A stretch of 64,000 nucleotides of DNA. Origin: Sediminibacterium goheungense (lineage in GTDB: Bacteria; Bacteroidota; Bacteroidia; Chitinophagales; Chitinophagaceae). Below the pieces are notes generated by a model. That model was not told where the DNA came from. It ran no database searches and worked only from the letters and a program-made list of their open reading frames with translations. Location: positions 754,501 through 818,500 of the forward strand of contig NZ_SNWP01000010.1 in assembly GCF_004361915.1 (NCBI RefSeq). The letters run 5' to 3'. Position numbers and translations under genes: made by a program. Positions 44,809 through 53,585 of this stretch are shown piece after piece; the stretch's first letter is position 1; the number at the start of each line of letters is the position of its first letter.

Positions 44809-45468
44809 TTAATTAAGGCCTAATATTTCAAATACTTTTTTGCCATCCATATTCATCAGGGATGGTGTTGTAGCTCTTTCCGGGTGCGGCATCATGCCAA
44901 ATACATTATTACCGGCATTACGGATACCTGCAATATTTCTGATAGCTCCATTGGGATTATAAGCTGCATCAATCTTTCCGTTTTCATCACAGTAGCGGAA
45001 AATTACCTGACCATTGGCCTCCAGTGCATCCAAAGTTGCTTCATCAGCATGAAACCTTCCTTCGCCATGTGCAATCGGTATTTTCAATGCCGATCCGTCT
45101 CCATTCTTTATAAAAACGTTCTTACAGATGAATTGTTGATTGGCGTTTTGCAGCAATACGCCCGGTAAAAGTCCGCTTTCACATAAAATCTGAAATCCGT
45201 TACAAACACCCAGTACTTTACCTCCTTTATTTGCAAACTCAATTACACTTTGCATCATTGGGCTGAAGCGGGCTATTGCACCACAACGGAGATAATCGCC
45301 ATAGGAGAAACCTCCGGGGAGAATAATACAATCCTCAGTAGTAAACATGCTCAGGTCCTTATCCTTGTGCCAAAGCATAATAACTTCTTTACCCAGGTCA
45401 TTTTGCAATGAATCCTGCATATCCCTATCGCAATTAGATCCCGGGAAAACAACAACGCCGAATTTCAT
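44809..45468 (-). CDS. purQ: Phosphoribosylformylglycinamidine synthase subunit PurQ
   Basis: A 219-residue class I glutamine amidotransferase that supplies ammonia to PurL in purine synthesis. Begins MKFGVVVFPGSNCDRDM; nucleophile Cys89 in GVCNGFQILCESGLLPG; the His-Glu pair in MMPHPERA. FGMMPHPERA and NPNG are typical. The small PurQ requires separate PurS and PurL, not in this window. ATG at 45468. It is upstream of the secreted DsbD-alpha-like gene (43 bp), which may be incidental. Confidence 0.96.
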   Translation of the reverse strand: MKFGVVVFPGSNCDRDMQDSLQNDLGKEVIMLWHKDKDLSMFTTEDCIILPGGFSYGDYLRCGAIARFSPMMQSVIEFANKGGKVLGVCNGFQILCESGLLPGVLLQNANQQFICKNVFIKNGDGSALKIPIAHGEGRFHADEATLDALEANGQVIFRYCDENGKIDAAYNPNGAIRNIAGIRNAGNNVFGMMPHPERATTPSLMNMDGKKVFEILGLN

Positions 45469-45584
45469 GGAGTTTGATTTATGATTATTGACAATTCACT
45501 TAGTAATGACTAAGCAAATAAACAGTATTTTTTTTAAATTCCTGCCAGAACTTCAAAGGTAAGCCCGTGTGCGTTAATGCCGGC

Positions 45585-46574
45585 CTAATTTTTCAACAGT
45601 TGCCAGTTATTGATGGCAATTACTGCAATGGCGAGAATGAATAATAAATTGGGTAGTCCCAGGTTTCTGGGATTGGCAAAAGCATTGGCAGCAAAGGCGC
45701 TCACAGGGATTAATGCGAGTAAACCAGACTCCAGACCTCCCAATTGAAAAATAAAGGGTACTGGCAGCAGTGTTAATAACAACACCATCATTACCCCCCA
45801 GTTTTTCCTGATCTGGATCACCATCCGGCTGATACTCACCTGCCAGAAGAAAAGTCCAAACAACAAAACAATGGCCAGATAACCTAAACCCCATAACAGG
45901 TTTTTATCGGTTGATCCGGCTGGTAACCCAAGGTAAAAATCGGGCAACATAGATCCGATCGCAGGTAAGCGGTCGGTAAGGTATAAGACAGATAAAACAA
46001 AATAATAGGGCAACACAATACCAATTAATAGTACCAGCCATTCAGCCAGCCGGAAAGGTCGAACCACTGCCAATGCAAATAATACCACCCCGATTAATAT
46101 GGCCATTGGGTGATAACAGATAACAGATAATCCTGCAATCAATCCGGTATTAAACAATAAGGTTTTGGGACTGGGGTGGTTATACAAACGGCTCAGCTTG
46201 ATAAATATCCAGATGACCAGGGAATTGGTAACCAATGCCGGCGAAATCGCACACCACTGTGGTACCATAGCTGTAAGCAATACATAAGTCATGGCCGGAA
46301 CAAAACTATTCGATGTGTACATTCTTAACTCATTCATCGCCATATTGAGCCTGATGGCCTGAACCAGGATCAATGCATGGTATAATAAAAATCGCAGACT
46401 GCCGGGCAGTGAAAGGATATACCTGTCCAAAATCAATGATAGCAAACCATCATTACTACCGCTATTGGTATCAATAAGTGGAGCTTCCATCAGAAAATGG
46501 AAATGCACAGCGATACTTAGTACCGTTAAAAAGAAAATATTGATAAAAGATTTATCTCGGAATAAAAAAACCAC
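45585..46574 (-). CDS. Polytopic membrane protein (DUF6427-like)
   Basis: A 329-residue protein with about nine or ten membrane segments and the N-terminus MVFLFRDKSFINIFFLTVLS, which resembles the Bacteroidota DUF6427 group. No enzymatic motif is seen; GT-C-like flavour is possible but unproved. It is followed by 46593 (upstream on the minus strand, 18 bp), suggesting an operon of the two. Confidence 0.78.
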   Translation of the reverse strand: MVFLFRDKSFINIFFLTVLSIAVHFHFLMEAPLIDTNSGSNDGLLSLILDRYILSLPGSLRFLLYHALILVQAIRLNMAMNELRMYTSNSFVPAMTYVLLTAMVPQWCAISPALVTNSLVIWIFIKLSRLYNHPSPKTLLFNTGLIAGLSVICYHPMAILIGVVLFALAVVRPFRLAEWLVLLIGIVLPYYFVLSVLYLTDRLPAIGSMLPDFYLGLPAGSTDKNLLWGLGYLAIVLLFGLFFWQVSISRMVIQIRKNWGVMMVLLLTLLPVPFIFQLGGLESGLLALIPVSAFAANAFANPRNLGLPNLLFILAIAVIAINNWQLLKN

Positions 46575-46592
46575 GTTCAGGGGTAAATGAGG

Positions 46593-48113
46593 TTAATAAT
46601 CAATTTTTGCAAAGCAGGTATATCCACGATATTGGCAGGGAATAATCAGTTGCCTAGCCCCAACCTGTTTAGCATGACGGGGCATAAAACTATATCCTCT
46701 GTCCAGATTTTTAAAAGTAGGGTTCCTGTTAATTTGTCCATTAGGCGCAATACTCTGGTCCGATAAAATATTGTCCCTTTTCTCCTGTACATTAAAAAGG
46801 AAATGTAACCGGTCACCGGCATTAAGCATACCAAATCCAATAAAATTATCTGTATTATCATCGTATTGCGATTTTCTGATCACATTGCTCCATTCCATTT
46901 TTCCCTGAGGGTCAAAAGAGATGACTGTTACATTATCGGCATAATAGCGTGTAAGATTGGTGTTAAAAGTCGAGGAGCGCCACCAGGGGTAATAACCCAA
47001 AGGACTATTCCATGAATAATAATCAAGTTGCGACCAGTAAGGAGAACCATATAAATAATCCCACCTGCTCAGGGTATTTCCGCGGGTACTGCTGTAGGCA
47101 GATTCTGATATTACAATAAAACCGCCATCTTTACGCAGGATGATATTTTTCAGAAAGAAATCATTGAAGGCAGTTTTAGGATTGCCATCACCTTTTGCAT
47201 CGGCCCTGAATTCATCATTAAAAGCAGTAGTAGTATTGAGCATTTCTTTTTGCAGATCCTTATCCCACAAATAATAATACAATCCATCTATATTACCTCT
47301 CCGCAGTTTACTGAAATAAGAAGTTACAATATAATGTCGGTTAAGGTTATCTGCTTTAATACGAATATCATCCAGATAAATTCCTTTGATAGAAAGATCT
47401 GATAAACGCACATAGTCTTCGTTCGCTTTTTTGGTAACCAGGGTTACCTTATTGATATTATCATTCTGCGAAGTACCCGAGGCACGTATACAGGCCATAT
47501 CTCCATCATTGTCTATAATAAACTCAGAAAGAAAATCGTTTCGCTGTGGCATATCAATACCCACACGACTCCTTTTCAGAAGATTAAGCTCTTTATCGAA
47601 TAATTGGGTAGTGAGGATATGCATCCGCTCATTGCGGCTGCTGATTTTGAATAACATGATCTTCTGCTTATCATCACTAAATAAAACAGAATATACCTTG
47701 TTGGATGAAGAACTGATATTATTGGTGGTATCCAGTTGAATCGGATCACCGATTTTATTACCATCGGCATCCAGTTTTACCGCCATGGCATATAAAACAT
47801 TTCTACGCTGGTATTGGTAGAACAGGTAGGCAAAATCCGGGTAAAGCTGGAAATCAGTGCTCAACATTCTTTCGGGTAGGTAATTCAGCTTTTGTTTCTG
47901 TACCATCTTCATGTTGTTGTCGAAAACACATATGAAATTCAGGTCCCGGTAATTTTTGTAAACGAGCACTTTACCACTGATTTTACCAATTACTTCGAAA
48001 CCCATCGAACGGGCATCTTCCCTGTCGGGTTCTGAATAGGTAATTTGCTGGCCAATGCCATGTATGGAGGCACTTGTCAATATCCAGATCAGTAGTAAGC
48101 TTATCTTTTTCAT
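46593..48113 (-). CDS. Secreted protein of unknown function, 506 residues
   Basis: No family recognised. The ATG at 48113 gives a signal peptide (MKKISLLLIWILTSASIHG), better than the in-frame start 18 codons upstream. The body is rich in Tyr/Asn with an even beta pattern (VLVYKNYRDLNFICVFDNNMKMVQKQ, YILTTQLFDKELNLLKRS-like repeats of strand-turn-strand), suggesting a beta-propeller or barrel-like fold. DYYSWNSPLGYYPWWRSS is a Trp/Tyr-rich stretch. Likely periplasmic or outer-membrane. It shares an operon with the membrane protein at 45585. A structured leader with a terminator lies 45 bp upstream (48154-48285). Confidence 0.6.
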   Translation of the reverse strand: MKKISLLLIWILTSASIHGIGQQITYSEPDREDARSMGFEVIGKISGKVLVYKNYRDLNFICVFDNNMKMVQKQKLNYLPERMLSTDFQLYPDFAYLFYQYQRRNVLYAMAVKLDADGNKIGDPIQLDTTNNISSSSNKVYSVLFSDDKQKIMLFKISSRNERMHILTTQLFDKELNLLKRSRVGIDMPQRNDFLSEFIIDNDGDMACIRASGTSQNDNINKVTLVTKKANEDYVRLSDLSIKGIYLDDIRIKADNLNRHYIVTSYFSKLRRGNIDGLYYYLWDKDLQKEMLNTTTAFNDEFRADAKGDGNPKTAFNDFFLKNIILRKDGGFIVISESAYSSTRGNTLSRWDYLYGSPYWSQLDYYSWNSPLGYYPWWRSSTFNTNLTRYYADNVTVISFDPQGKMEWSNVIRKSQYDDNTDNFIGFGMLNAGDRLHFLFNVQEKRDNILSDQSIAPNGQINRNPTFKNLDRGYSFMPRHAKQVGARQLIIPCQYRGYTCFAKIDY

Positions 48114-48153
48114 CCCAACCGTATTAATTATATCAAAAATAAGGCTAAACCTT

Positions 48154-48250
48154 AAGAAAAGGCCCATAAAGCCGGGCCTTGTGTAAGCGGTACCATAGTA
48201 TCCCAGTTAAAAACCGGGAACAGCCACCCACTGTTGCCCTCAGCTACGTG
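48154..48250 (-). ncRNA. Candidate structured leader or small RNA with a terminator
   Basis: Read on the minus strand, it has a hairpin AACAG/CTGTT (48218-48234), a second TCCCAGTT/AACCGGGA (48200-48218, one mismatch), then a terminator AAGGCCC/GGGCCTT (48159-48165 and 48174-48180) with a T-rich tail. It ends about 45 bp before the start codon of the 46593 gene, so it could be an attenuating leader or a separate RNA. I do not recognise an Rfam family. Confidence 0.4.
48159..48180 (-). terminator. Terminator hairpin before the 46593 gene
   Basis: AAGGCCC (48159-48165) with GGGCCTT (48174-48180), T-rich tail TTTTCTT on the minus strand. It could end the upstream structured RNA or control read-through into the gene. 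Confidence 0.65.
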
Positions 48251-48306
48251 AAATAAATCTTAATTTCTATATCCATTTAGTATTTATACTTCCTTGTTTT
48301 TTCCTA

Positions 48307-48314
48307 TACATTTG
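48307..48314 (+). promoter_or_regulatory. -7 box of kup
   Basis: TACATTTG fits TAnnTTTG. It favours a start codon downstream (GTG at 48351) over the in-frame TTG at 48294, which would lie before the promoter. No clear -33 TTTG at the usual spacing. Confidence 0.45.
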
Positions 48315-48350
48315 TTAAAGATTACGGCACAAAGGCCGGGTCTGTCTGGC

Positions 48351-50339
48351 GTGAGCAAGAATTTAAACAAGGTAACTTCTGCAGGACTCATCATTGCATT
48401 AGGTATTATTTACGGAGATATCGGTACTTCCCCTCTCTATGTACTCAATGAAATTATTCATGGTAAAGTTATCAGCGAGCAACTGATACTGGGTTCTTTG
48501 TCCTGCGTTATATGGACATTAACCCTTCAAACCACCTTTAAATACGTGATCCTCACCCTGAAGGCAGATAATAAGGGGGAAGGTGGTATTTTCAGTTTGT
48601 ATGCGCTCGTACGCAGGCGAAAAAAATGGCTGGTGATTCCTGCCATGATTGGTGGTGCTGCACTGCTGGCTGATGGTATTATTACACCGCCGATTTCCAT
48701 TACTTCAGCTATCGAAGGATTACGTCAGTTGCCTTCATTGAGTCATATTACTACCAGCACCATTGTAGGGATCGTGATTGCCATTATTTCGCTGATATTT
48801 TTTATGCAGCAATTTGGTACTGCTTCGATTGGAAAACTTTTCGGACCCATTATGTTGGTATGGTTTACCATGCTGGCTGTTTTAGGTTCTATTCATTTAC
48901 TCGACGATATTGCTATTTTCAAAGCATTCAATCCCTACTATGCGGTTGATTTGCTCACGCATTATCCGAAAGGTTTCTGGTTATTGGGTGCCGTATTTTT
49001 ATGTACCACAGGGGCCGAGGCACTGTACAGCGATCTTGGACATTGCGGCAAAGGCAATATCCGCATCTCCTGGATTTTTGTAAAAGTTTGTCTGATACTG
49101 AACTATCTGGGTCAGGGCGCCTGGTTATTGGCCAATTACAGGGGTGGTGCCATTCCCGAAAGTATCATTGCAGGTGGTTTTAATCCATTTATTGGTATCA
49201 TGCCCGACTGGTTCAGACTGGCTGGTATTATCATTGCTACGACTGCTGCTATTATTGCCAGCCAGGCTTTGATTTCAGGATCATTTACACTGATCAGTGA
49301 AGCCATGCGCCTTAACCTCTGGCCAAAAATGAAAATACATTACCCCACTGAAGAAAAAGGGCAGTTATATATTCCGGGCATCAGTCTCTTATTGTTTGTG
49401 GGTTGTGTTGCGATTGTATTATACTTCCAGAAATCTGCCAATATGGGTGCGGCTTATGGACTTGCCATTACAATGTGCATGATCAGCACTTCCATTCTGT
49501 TTGCCAACTTCCTTGTGAGCCGAAGAATTTTACCTGCATGGATCTATCTATACCTACTTGTTTACCTGGCTATTGAGGTTTCGTTTCTCGTTGCAAACCT
49601 TGAGAAATTTATGCATGGTGGTTATGTAACCCTGATTGTAGGTGGCGGCCTGTTTGCCGTTATGTATGTATGGTTCAGGAGCCGCAAAATTAAAAACAGG
49701 TATGTTGAATTTGTAAGGATGGAACATTATATTCCCATGATTCAGGAATTGAGTAATGACAGAACCATTCCCAAATATGCAACCCATCTGGTGTATATGA
49801 CGAGTGCCAATAACCCGAAAGAGATTGAGCATAAAATCATTTACTCTATCCTCAATAAAAAACCCAAACGTGCCGATATCTACTGGTTTGTACATGTTGA
49901 CGTATTGGACGATCCCTATACCTGTGAGTTTTCGGTAGAGCATATTATTCCAAACGATATTATCCGTGTAGAATTCAGGTTGGGTTTCAGGGTAGAACAA
50001 CGTATTAACCTCATGTTCAGAAAAGTAGTGGAAGAACTGGTAAACAACAAAGAAGTAAATATTACCAGCAGGTATGAGAGTCTGGAAAAAAATAATGTTG
50101 TAGGCGATTTTCAGTTCATTGTACTGGAGAAATACCTAAGTCAGGATAATGAACTGCCTTTCCTGGAAAGAATTATCATGAAGCTTTATTTCTGGCTGAA
50201 AGAAATCAGCCTGGGTGAAGAAAGAGGTTTTGGACTTGACCCCAGTAATGTAACCATTGAGAAATTCCCATTGATTGTTGCACCTGTTTCCAAACTAAAC
50301 CTGAAGAGGGTTTATTATGAAGGAAGTGAACTGGAATAA
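48351..50339 (+). CDS. kup: KUP-family potassium transporter
   Basis: A 662-residue K+/H+ symporter of the KUP family, with about twelve membrane segments in residues 1-430 and a cytoplasmic C-terminal domain. It begins SKNLNKVTSAGLIIALGIIYGDIGTSPLYVLNE, and LLADGIITPPISITSAIEGL and EALYSDLGHCGKGNIRISW are family blocks. The GTG at 48351 is preferred over a TTG at 48294 because a promoter box lies between. Single gene; the region just upstream carries a structured RNA on the opposite strand. Confidence 0.92.
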   Translation: MSKNLNKVTSAGLIIALGIIYGDIGTSPLYVLNEIIHGKVISEQLILGSLSCVIWTLTLQTTFKYVILTLKADNKGEGGIFSLYALVRRRKKWLVIPAMIGGAALLADGIITPPISITSAIEGLRQLPSLSHITTSTIVGIVIAIISLIFFMQQFGTASIGKLFGPIMLVWFTMLAVLGSIHLLDDIAIFKAFNPYYAVDLLTHYPKGFWLLGAVFLCTTGAEALYSDLGHCGKGNIRISWIFVKVCLILNYLGQGAWLLANYRGGAIPESIIAGGFNPFIGIMPDWFRLAGIIIATTAAIIASQALISGSFTLISEAMRLNLWPKMKIHYPTEEKGQLYIPGISLLLFVGCVAIVLYFQKSANMGAAYGLAITMCMISTSILFANFLVSRRILPAWIYLYLLVYLAIEVSFLVANLEKFMHGGYVTLIVGGGLFAVMYVWFRSRKIKNRYVEFVRMEHYIPMIQELSNDRTIPKYATHLVYMTSANNPKEIEHKIIYSILNKKPKRADIYWFVHVDVLDDPYTCEFSVEHIIPNDIIRVEFRLGFRVEQRINLMFRKVVEELVNNKEVNITSRYESLEKNNVVGDFQFIVLEKYLSQDNELPFLERIIMKLYFWLKEISLGEERGFGLDPSNVTIEKFPLIVAPVSKLNLKRVYYEGSELE

Positions 50340-50488
50340 AGCAGAAAATTGACTTTTATGCTCCCCTAAGCTGGTTATATTGCATCTGCTAACCCACGCA
50401 AGTGAGCATTTACACAACCCGGTTTTTTGCAGGAAGAAGGGAAGAAAGGGAGGTACCAGTATTATTGTATATCAGGGTCACTCATTTT

Positions 50489-50782
50489 ATGACGCATATA
50501 TTACCCCAGGAATTAAAATCTTTATTAGAAAAAGAAGAAGTCTGCCTACTGGATGTAAGGGAGCCGGATGAACATGAGGCATACAATATCGGTGGTATGC
50601 TTATTCCATTGAGTGATATAATACTTTCCCATCAAAAGATCCCTTTTAATAAACCGGTTGTTGTGTATTGCAGGAAAGGTATCCGTAGTCAGATTGCCAT
50701 TCAAAAACTGGAAGAAAAATTCGGATTTACCAACCTGATAAACCTTAGTGGTGGTATGGAAGCCTGGAAAAAACATCTTTGA
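50489..50782 (+). CDS. Rhodanese-like sulfurtransferase domain protein
   Basis: A 97-residue single rhodanese domain. The active-site loop is VVYCRKGIRSQ (Cys61), preceded by LLDVREPDEHEAYNIGG and followed by NLSGGMEAW. The ATG at 50489 opens into the domain; an upstream in-frame GTG would add 29 residues with no family match. It may carry persulfide sulfur in the cytoplasm. Its stop TGA overlaps the start of a word-phased repeat. Confidence 0.9.
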   Translation: MTHILPQELKSLLEKEEVCLLDVREPDEHEAYNIGGMLIPLSDIILSHQKIPFNKPVVVYCRKGIRSQIAIQKLEEKFGFTNLINLSGGMEAWKKHL

Positions 50783-50826
50783 TTTTTTGATTTCTTGATT
50801 TTCTGATTTACGTAAATCAAGAAATC
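50781..50826. repeat. Word-phased inverted repeat, GATTTCTT type (eight-base word)
   Basis: Left part GATTTTTT, GATTTCTT, GATTTTCT in steps of eight. GATTTCTTGATTT (50789-50801) and AAATCAAGAAATC (50814-50826) are exact complements. The rhodanese stop codon (50780-50782) overlaps its beginning. It lies between the rhodanese and hydrolase genes, and could terminate transcription. Confidence 0.85.
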
Positions 50827-50872
50827 CCCCTTTGTGTTGTTTTTTTTCGGAACTTACAGCAAACCACCCTGA

Positions 50873-51655
50873 TTGATTATTGCTTATACAATCGGAGCCA
50901 TTCTGCTGTTATCTGTACTTGCCTACCTGGTACAGGAAAAGCTGATATTCAAGCCGGAAAAGCTCAGGCATGATTTTCGGTTTGAATATGATATCCCCTT
51001 TGAAGAATTATTTTTTGAACCGGCAGCAGGTGTTCGAATTAATGGCCTTCATTTTTACCGCGAGCAGCCGAAAGGACTCATTCTCTATCTGCATGGTAAT
51101 ACCCGGAGTATCAAGGGATGGGCCAAATACGCAAAAGATTTTTACCGGTATGATTATGATGTGGTACTTGTTGACTACAGAGGATTTGGTAAGAGTACCG
51201 GAAAACGAACTGAAAAAGACATGTTGAATGATATGCAGCATGTGTATGAAAATCTTTGTGAAAAATATCAGCAGCATCATATCCTTGTATATGGCAGAAG
51301 TATGGGCAGTGGCTTTGCCGCCAAGCTGGCTGCCGACAACCAACCCCGTTACCTGATTCTGGATGCACCTTACTATAGTTTTAAAAAAGTAGTGGAAAGA
51401 TTTCTACCGATACTACCTGTTAAATATGTACTCAGGTTTCACCTCAGAACCGACAAATGGATACAAAAAGTAAATTGCCACACCTATATTATTCATGGAA
51501 CAAAAGACAGGCTGATACCTATTCAACACAGCGAAAAACTACAAAAATTCAATCCTCATAAAATCACCCTGATCCGGATCCACGGCGGTGGTCATAATAA
51601 CCTACCCTCCTTTCCGGAATACCATAATTTTGTGAGAGATATTTTAAAATACTGA
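50873..51655 (+). CDS. Membrane-anchored alpha/beta hydrolase (ABHD13/BEM46-like)
   Basis: A 260-residue alpha/beta hydrolase with an N-terminal membrane anchor (residues 1-20). Nucleophile Ser143 in YGRSMGSGFAAK; acid in HGTKDRLIP; His in GGGHNNLP. YLHGNTRSIKGWAKY is the oxyanion loop. Starts with TTG at 50873; no upstream ATG is possible in frame. Similar proteins act as lipid or peptidase-like hydrolases with unclear substrate. A closely related gene follows, separated by a repeat. Confidence 0.9.
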   Translation: MIIAYTIGAILLLSVLAYLVQEKLIFKPEKLRHDFRFEYDIPFEELFFEPAAGVRINGLHFYREQPKGLILYLHGNTRSIKGWAKYAKDFYRYDYDVVLVDYRGFGKSTGKRTEKDMLNDMQHVYENLCEKYQQHHILVYGRSMGSGFAAKLAADNQPRYLILDAPYYSFKKVVERFLPILPVKYVLRFHLRTDKWIQKVNCHTYIIHGTKDRLIPIQHSEKLQKFNPHKITLIRIHGGGHNNLPSFPEYHNFVRDILKY

Positions 51656-51658
51656 GGA

Positions 51659-51781
51659 AATGTCTGACGTCTGATGGCGGATCTCTGATATGAATATGAG
51701 GAATTTCGTAGCTTGCCAATCCAAAAAATGTCAGACATCAGACATCAGACATCAGACATCAGACATCAGACATCAGACATC
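51659..51781. repeat. Heptamer-phased inverted repeat with seven exact CAGACAT copies
   Basis: The right arm is CAGACAT repeated exactly seven times (51732-51780). The next base starts CATG, so the hydrolase ATG (51782) is fused to the end of the array. The left arm (51659-51692) is a degenerate complement: TGTCTGA, CGTCTGA, TGGCGGA, TCTCTGA. Loop about 35 bp. Four bases separate the previous stop from the left arm. Confidence 0.93.
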
Positions 51782-52579
51782 ATGAAAATCCCCCGCTGGT
51801 TAAAAATTATTGTTCTTATTTACGCACTGGTTGGTATTCTGTTTTATTCTTTTCAACAGAAAATATTATTCCAGCCGGTGGTGGTAGCGGCAGACAGCAG
51901 CTATCAGTTCGATCAGCCTTATGAAGATATCTGGATACCTGTAGATCAATCTGCCAAAACACATATCGTTCATTTTACAGTACCCGACAGTTTACGTAAG
52001 GGACTTGTATTGTACTTTCATGGTAACAGAGGCAATGTGAGACGTTATAGACGTTTTGTTTCGAAGTTTACACAGCATGGTTATGCAGTTTGGATGCCCG
52101 ACTATCCAGGCTTTGGTAAATCTACCGGCGAACTTACGGAAGCTGCCTTGTATGAGCAGGCTCTGCAGGTATATAAAAGAGCCAGACAATTTTATGCCCC
52201 CCAGGATATTATCATTTATGGGAAATCGATGGGAACAGGTGTAGCTGTTCAGCTTGCGTCGGTAAGGGACTGCAAAAAGCTGATACTGGAAACACCCTAT
52301 AACAGCATGCGCTCATTGGTAGGTATTTATTTGTGGATGTATCCGCTGAAATCAATTTTACAATTCCAGTTCCCTTCTGACGAATACATGAAAAAAGTAA
52401 CGGCACCGGTTTCCATTTTTCATGGAACAGATGATGGTGTAATTCCTTACAGCAACGCGGTTAAACTGAGAAAACTACTGAAACCCGGCGATGAATTTAT
52501 TACCATCGAAAACGGCACACACAGGAACCTTAACACTTTCCCACTGATGCAACAGAAGCTGGATAGTTTATTAAAGTAG
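51782..52579 (+). CDS. Second membrane-anchored alpha/beta hydrolase, paralogue of the preceding gene
   Basis: A 265-residue hydrolase related to the one at 50873: N-terminal membrane helix (about 7-24), FHGNRGNVRRYRRF, DYPGFGKSTG, nucleophile Ser149 in YGKSMGTG, acid in HGTDDGVIP, His in NGTHRNL. The ATG at 51782 is chosen. A longer in-frame extension would translate the CAGACAT repeats as SDIRHQT units and is an artefact. Its stop is followed at once by another heptamer-phased repeat. The pair probably arose by duplication. Confidence 0.9.
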   Translation: MKIPRWLKIIVLIYALVGILFYSFQQKILFQPVVVAADSSYQFDQPYEDIWIPVDQSAKTHIVHFTVPDSLRKGLVLYFHGNRGNVRRYRRFVSKFTQHGYAVWMPDYPGFGKSTGELTEAALYEQALQVYKRARQFYAPQDIIIYGKSMGTGVAVQLASVRDCKKLILETPYNSMRSLVGIYLWMYPLKSILQFQFPSDEYMKKVTAPVSIFHGTDDGVIPYSNAVKLRKLLKPGDEFITIENGTHRNLNTFPLMQQKLDSLLK

Positions 52580-52664
52580 CTAATAGCGTATGGCTGATAG
52601 CATATGGCTCATGGCATATAGTTTATAGCCATATGCCATTGACCACATGCTATACGCTATTTAT
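52577..52664. repeat. Heptamer-phased inverted repeat, TAGCTAA/TGGCTGA type, filling a convergent gap
   Basis: The left arm reads TAGCTAA, TAGCGTA, TGGCTGA, TAGCATA, TGGCTCA, TGGCATA, TAGTTTA. The right arm is the complement (ATATGCC, ATTGACC, ACATGCT, ATACGCT). The element spans the whole gap between the hydrolase stop (52579) and the LD-carboxypeptidase stop (52661). Confidence 0.88.
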
Positions 52665-53569
52665 AATTCAGTAAAACGAACAGTCTTTGCACTAACTATC
52701 AATTCATGCTGCACTCCAACTTTTAAAGGATAGTTTTCCCGTTCATGACTTACCGGAAAGTCGAAGCAAACAGGAAATCTATATTTCGATACATGCTGGC
52801 GAATCAATTCAGTAATATTCGTGCCAAATGGAATAACAGTATCCTTCATATCTGTAAATCCCCCAATGATAAGTCCGGCCAGTTGAGAGAACATGCCACT
52901 TCTTTCCAGTTGGATCAGCATTCTATCGATATTGTAGATGTATTCCCCGACGTCTTCAAGGAATAAAATTTTATTTTTTGTATTGAATGCAGAAGGGGTC
53001 CCTACCATGTGCGCAATAAGAGAAAGATTACCGCCTACGAGTTCGCCAGTGGCTGTTCCCAACTGATTGAAGGAGTGTGGTGCACACTTGTAGGAAAGTT
53101 TATTTCCTTTCAGTGCCTTCCTAAGTGTCTGAATATATTCATTAGCAAATGCACCATCGTTAAAAGCGGCTGCCATGGGCGAATGCAAGGATGCTATCTT
53201 GTATTTTGTATGAAGATGGGCCTGTAATAGTGTAATATCACTAAAGCCGATGATCCATTTAGGTGATTTTTTAAAGCGTGTAAAATCCAGCTCGTCAATG
53301 ATCCTGCTCATACCATAACCGCCCCGGCCACAAAGAATCGCTTTGATATCTGTGTCATCGAGCATCTGCTGTAAATCAGCTTTTCTTTCTTTATCCGTTC
53401 CTGAAAAATAATGAAACTGGTTACCGAGGGTTTTGCCTATACGTACTTTATAACCCCATTCGCTTAATACCCTGATACAGGTTGCTGCTTTATCGGCGGG
53501 CATGAAACCCGATGGGCAAACAATTCCGATGGTATCTCCTTTTCTGAGACTGGGTGGTATTTTGGTCAT
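52661..53569 (-). CDS. ldcA: LD-carboxypeptidase (peptidase S66)
   Basis: A 302-residue S66 muramoyl-tetrapeptide carboxypeptidase (peptidoglycan recycling). It has the nucleophile Ser110 in GFSDITLL, the Glu in LFLEDVGEY and the His in PVSHERENYPL, the usual Ser-Glu-His triad. AILCGRGGYGMSRI is conserved. It starts 16 bp after the RHH gene, so it is likely in its operon. Confidence 0.93.
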   Translation of the reverse strand: MTKIPPSLRKGDTIGIVCPSGFMPADKAATCIRVLSEWGYKVRIGKTLGNQFHYFSGTDKERKADLQQMLDDTDIKAILCGRGGYGMSRIIDELDFTRFKKSPKWIIGFSDITLLQAHLHTKYKIASLHSPMAAAFNDGAFANEYIQTLRKALKGNKLSYKCAPHSFNQLGTATGELVGGNLSLIAHMVGTPSAFNTKNKILFLEDVGEYIYNIDRMLIQLERSGMFSQLAGLIIGGFTDMKDTVIPFGTNITELIRQHVSKYRFPVCFDFPVSHERENYPLKVGVQHELIVSAKTVRFTEL

Positions 53570-53585
53570 ATATTTTAACGATCGG

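Noticed and set aside
48117..48160. A 14-residue frame MVPLTQGPALWAFS running through the terminator before the 46593 gene
   Set aside because: No ribosome site, and it overlaps the terminator stem; likely chance.
48294..48350. TTG start and 19 extra residues for Kup
   Set aside because: A -7 promoter box lies at 48307-48314, inside the extension, so the GTG at 48351 is more likely.
51713..51781. N-terminal extension MPIQKMSDIRHQTSDIRHQTSDI of the second hydrolase
   Set aside because: It is the translation of the CAGACAT array; the ATG at 51782 opens into the real anchor helix.
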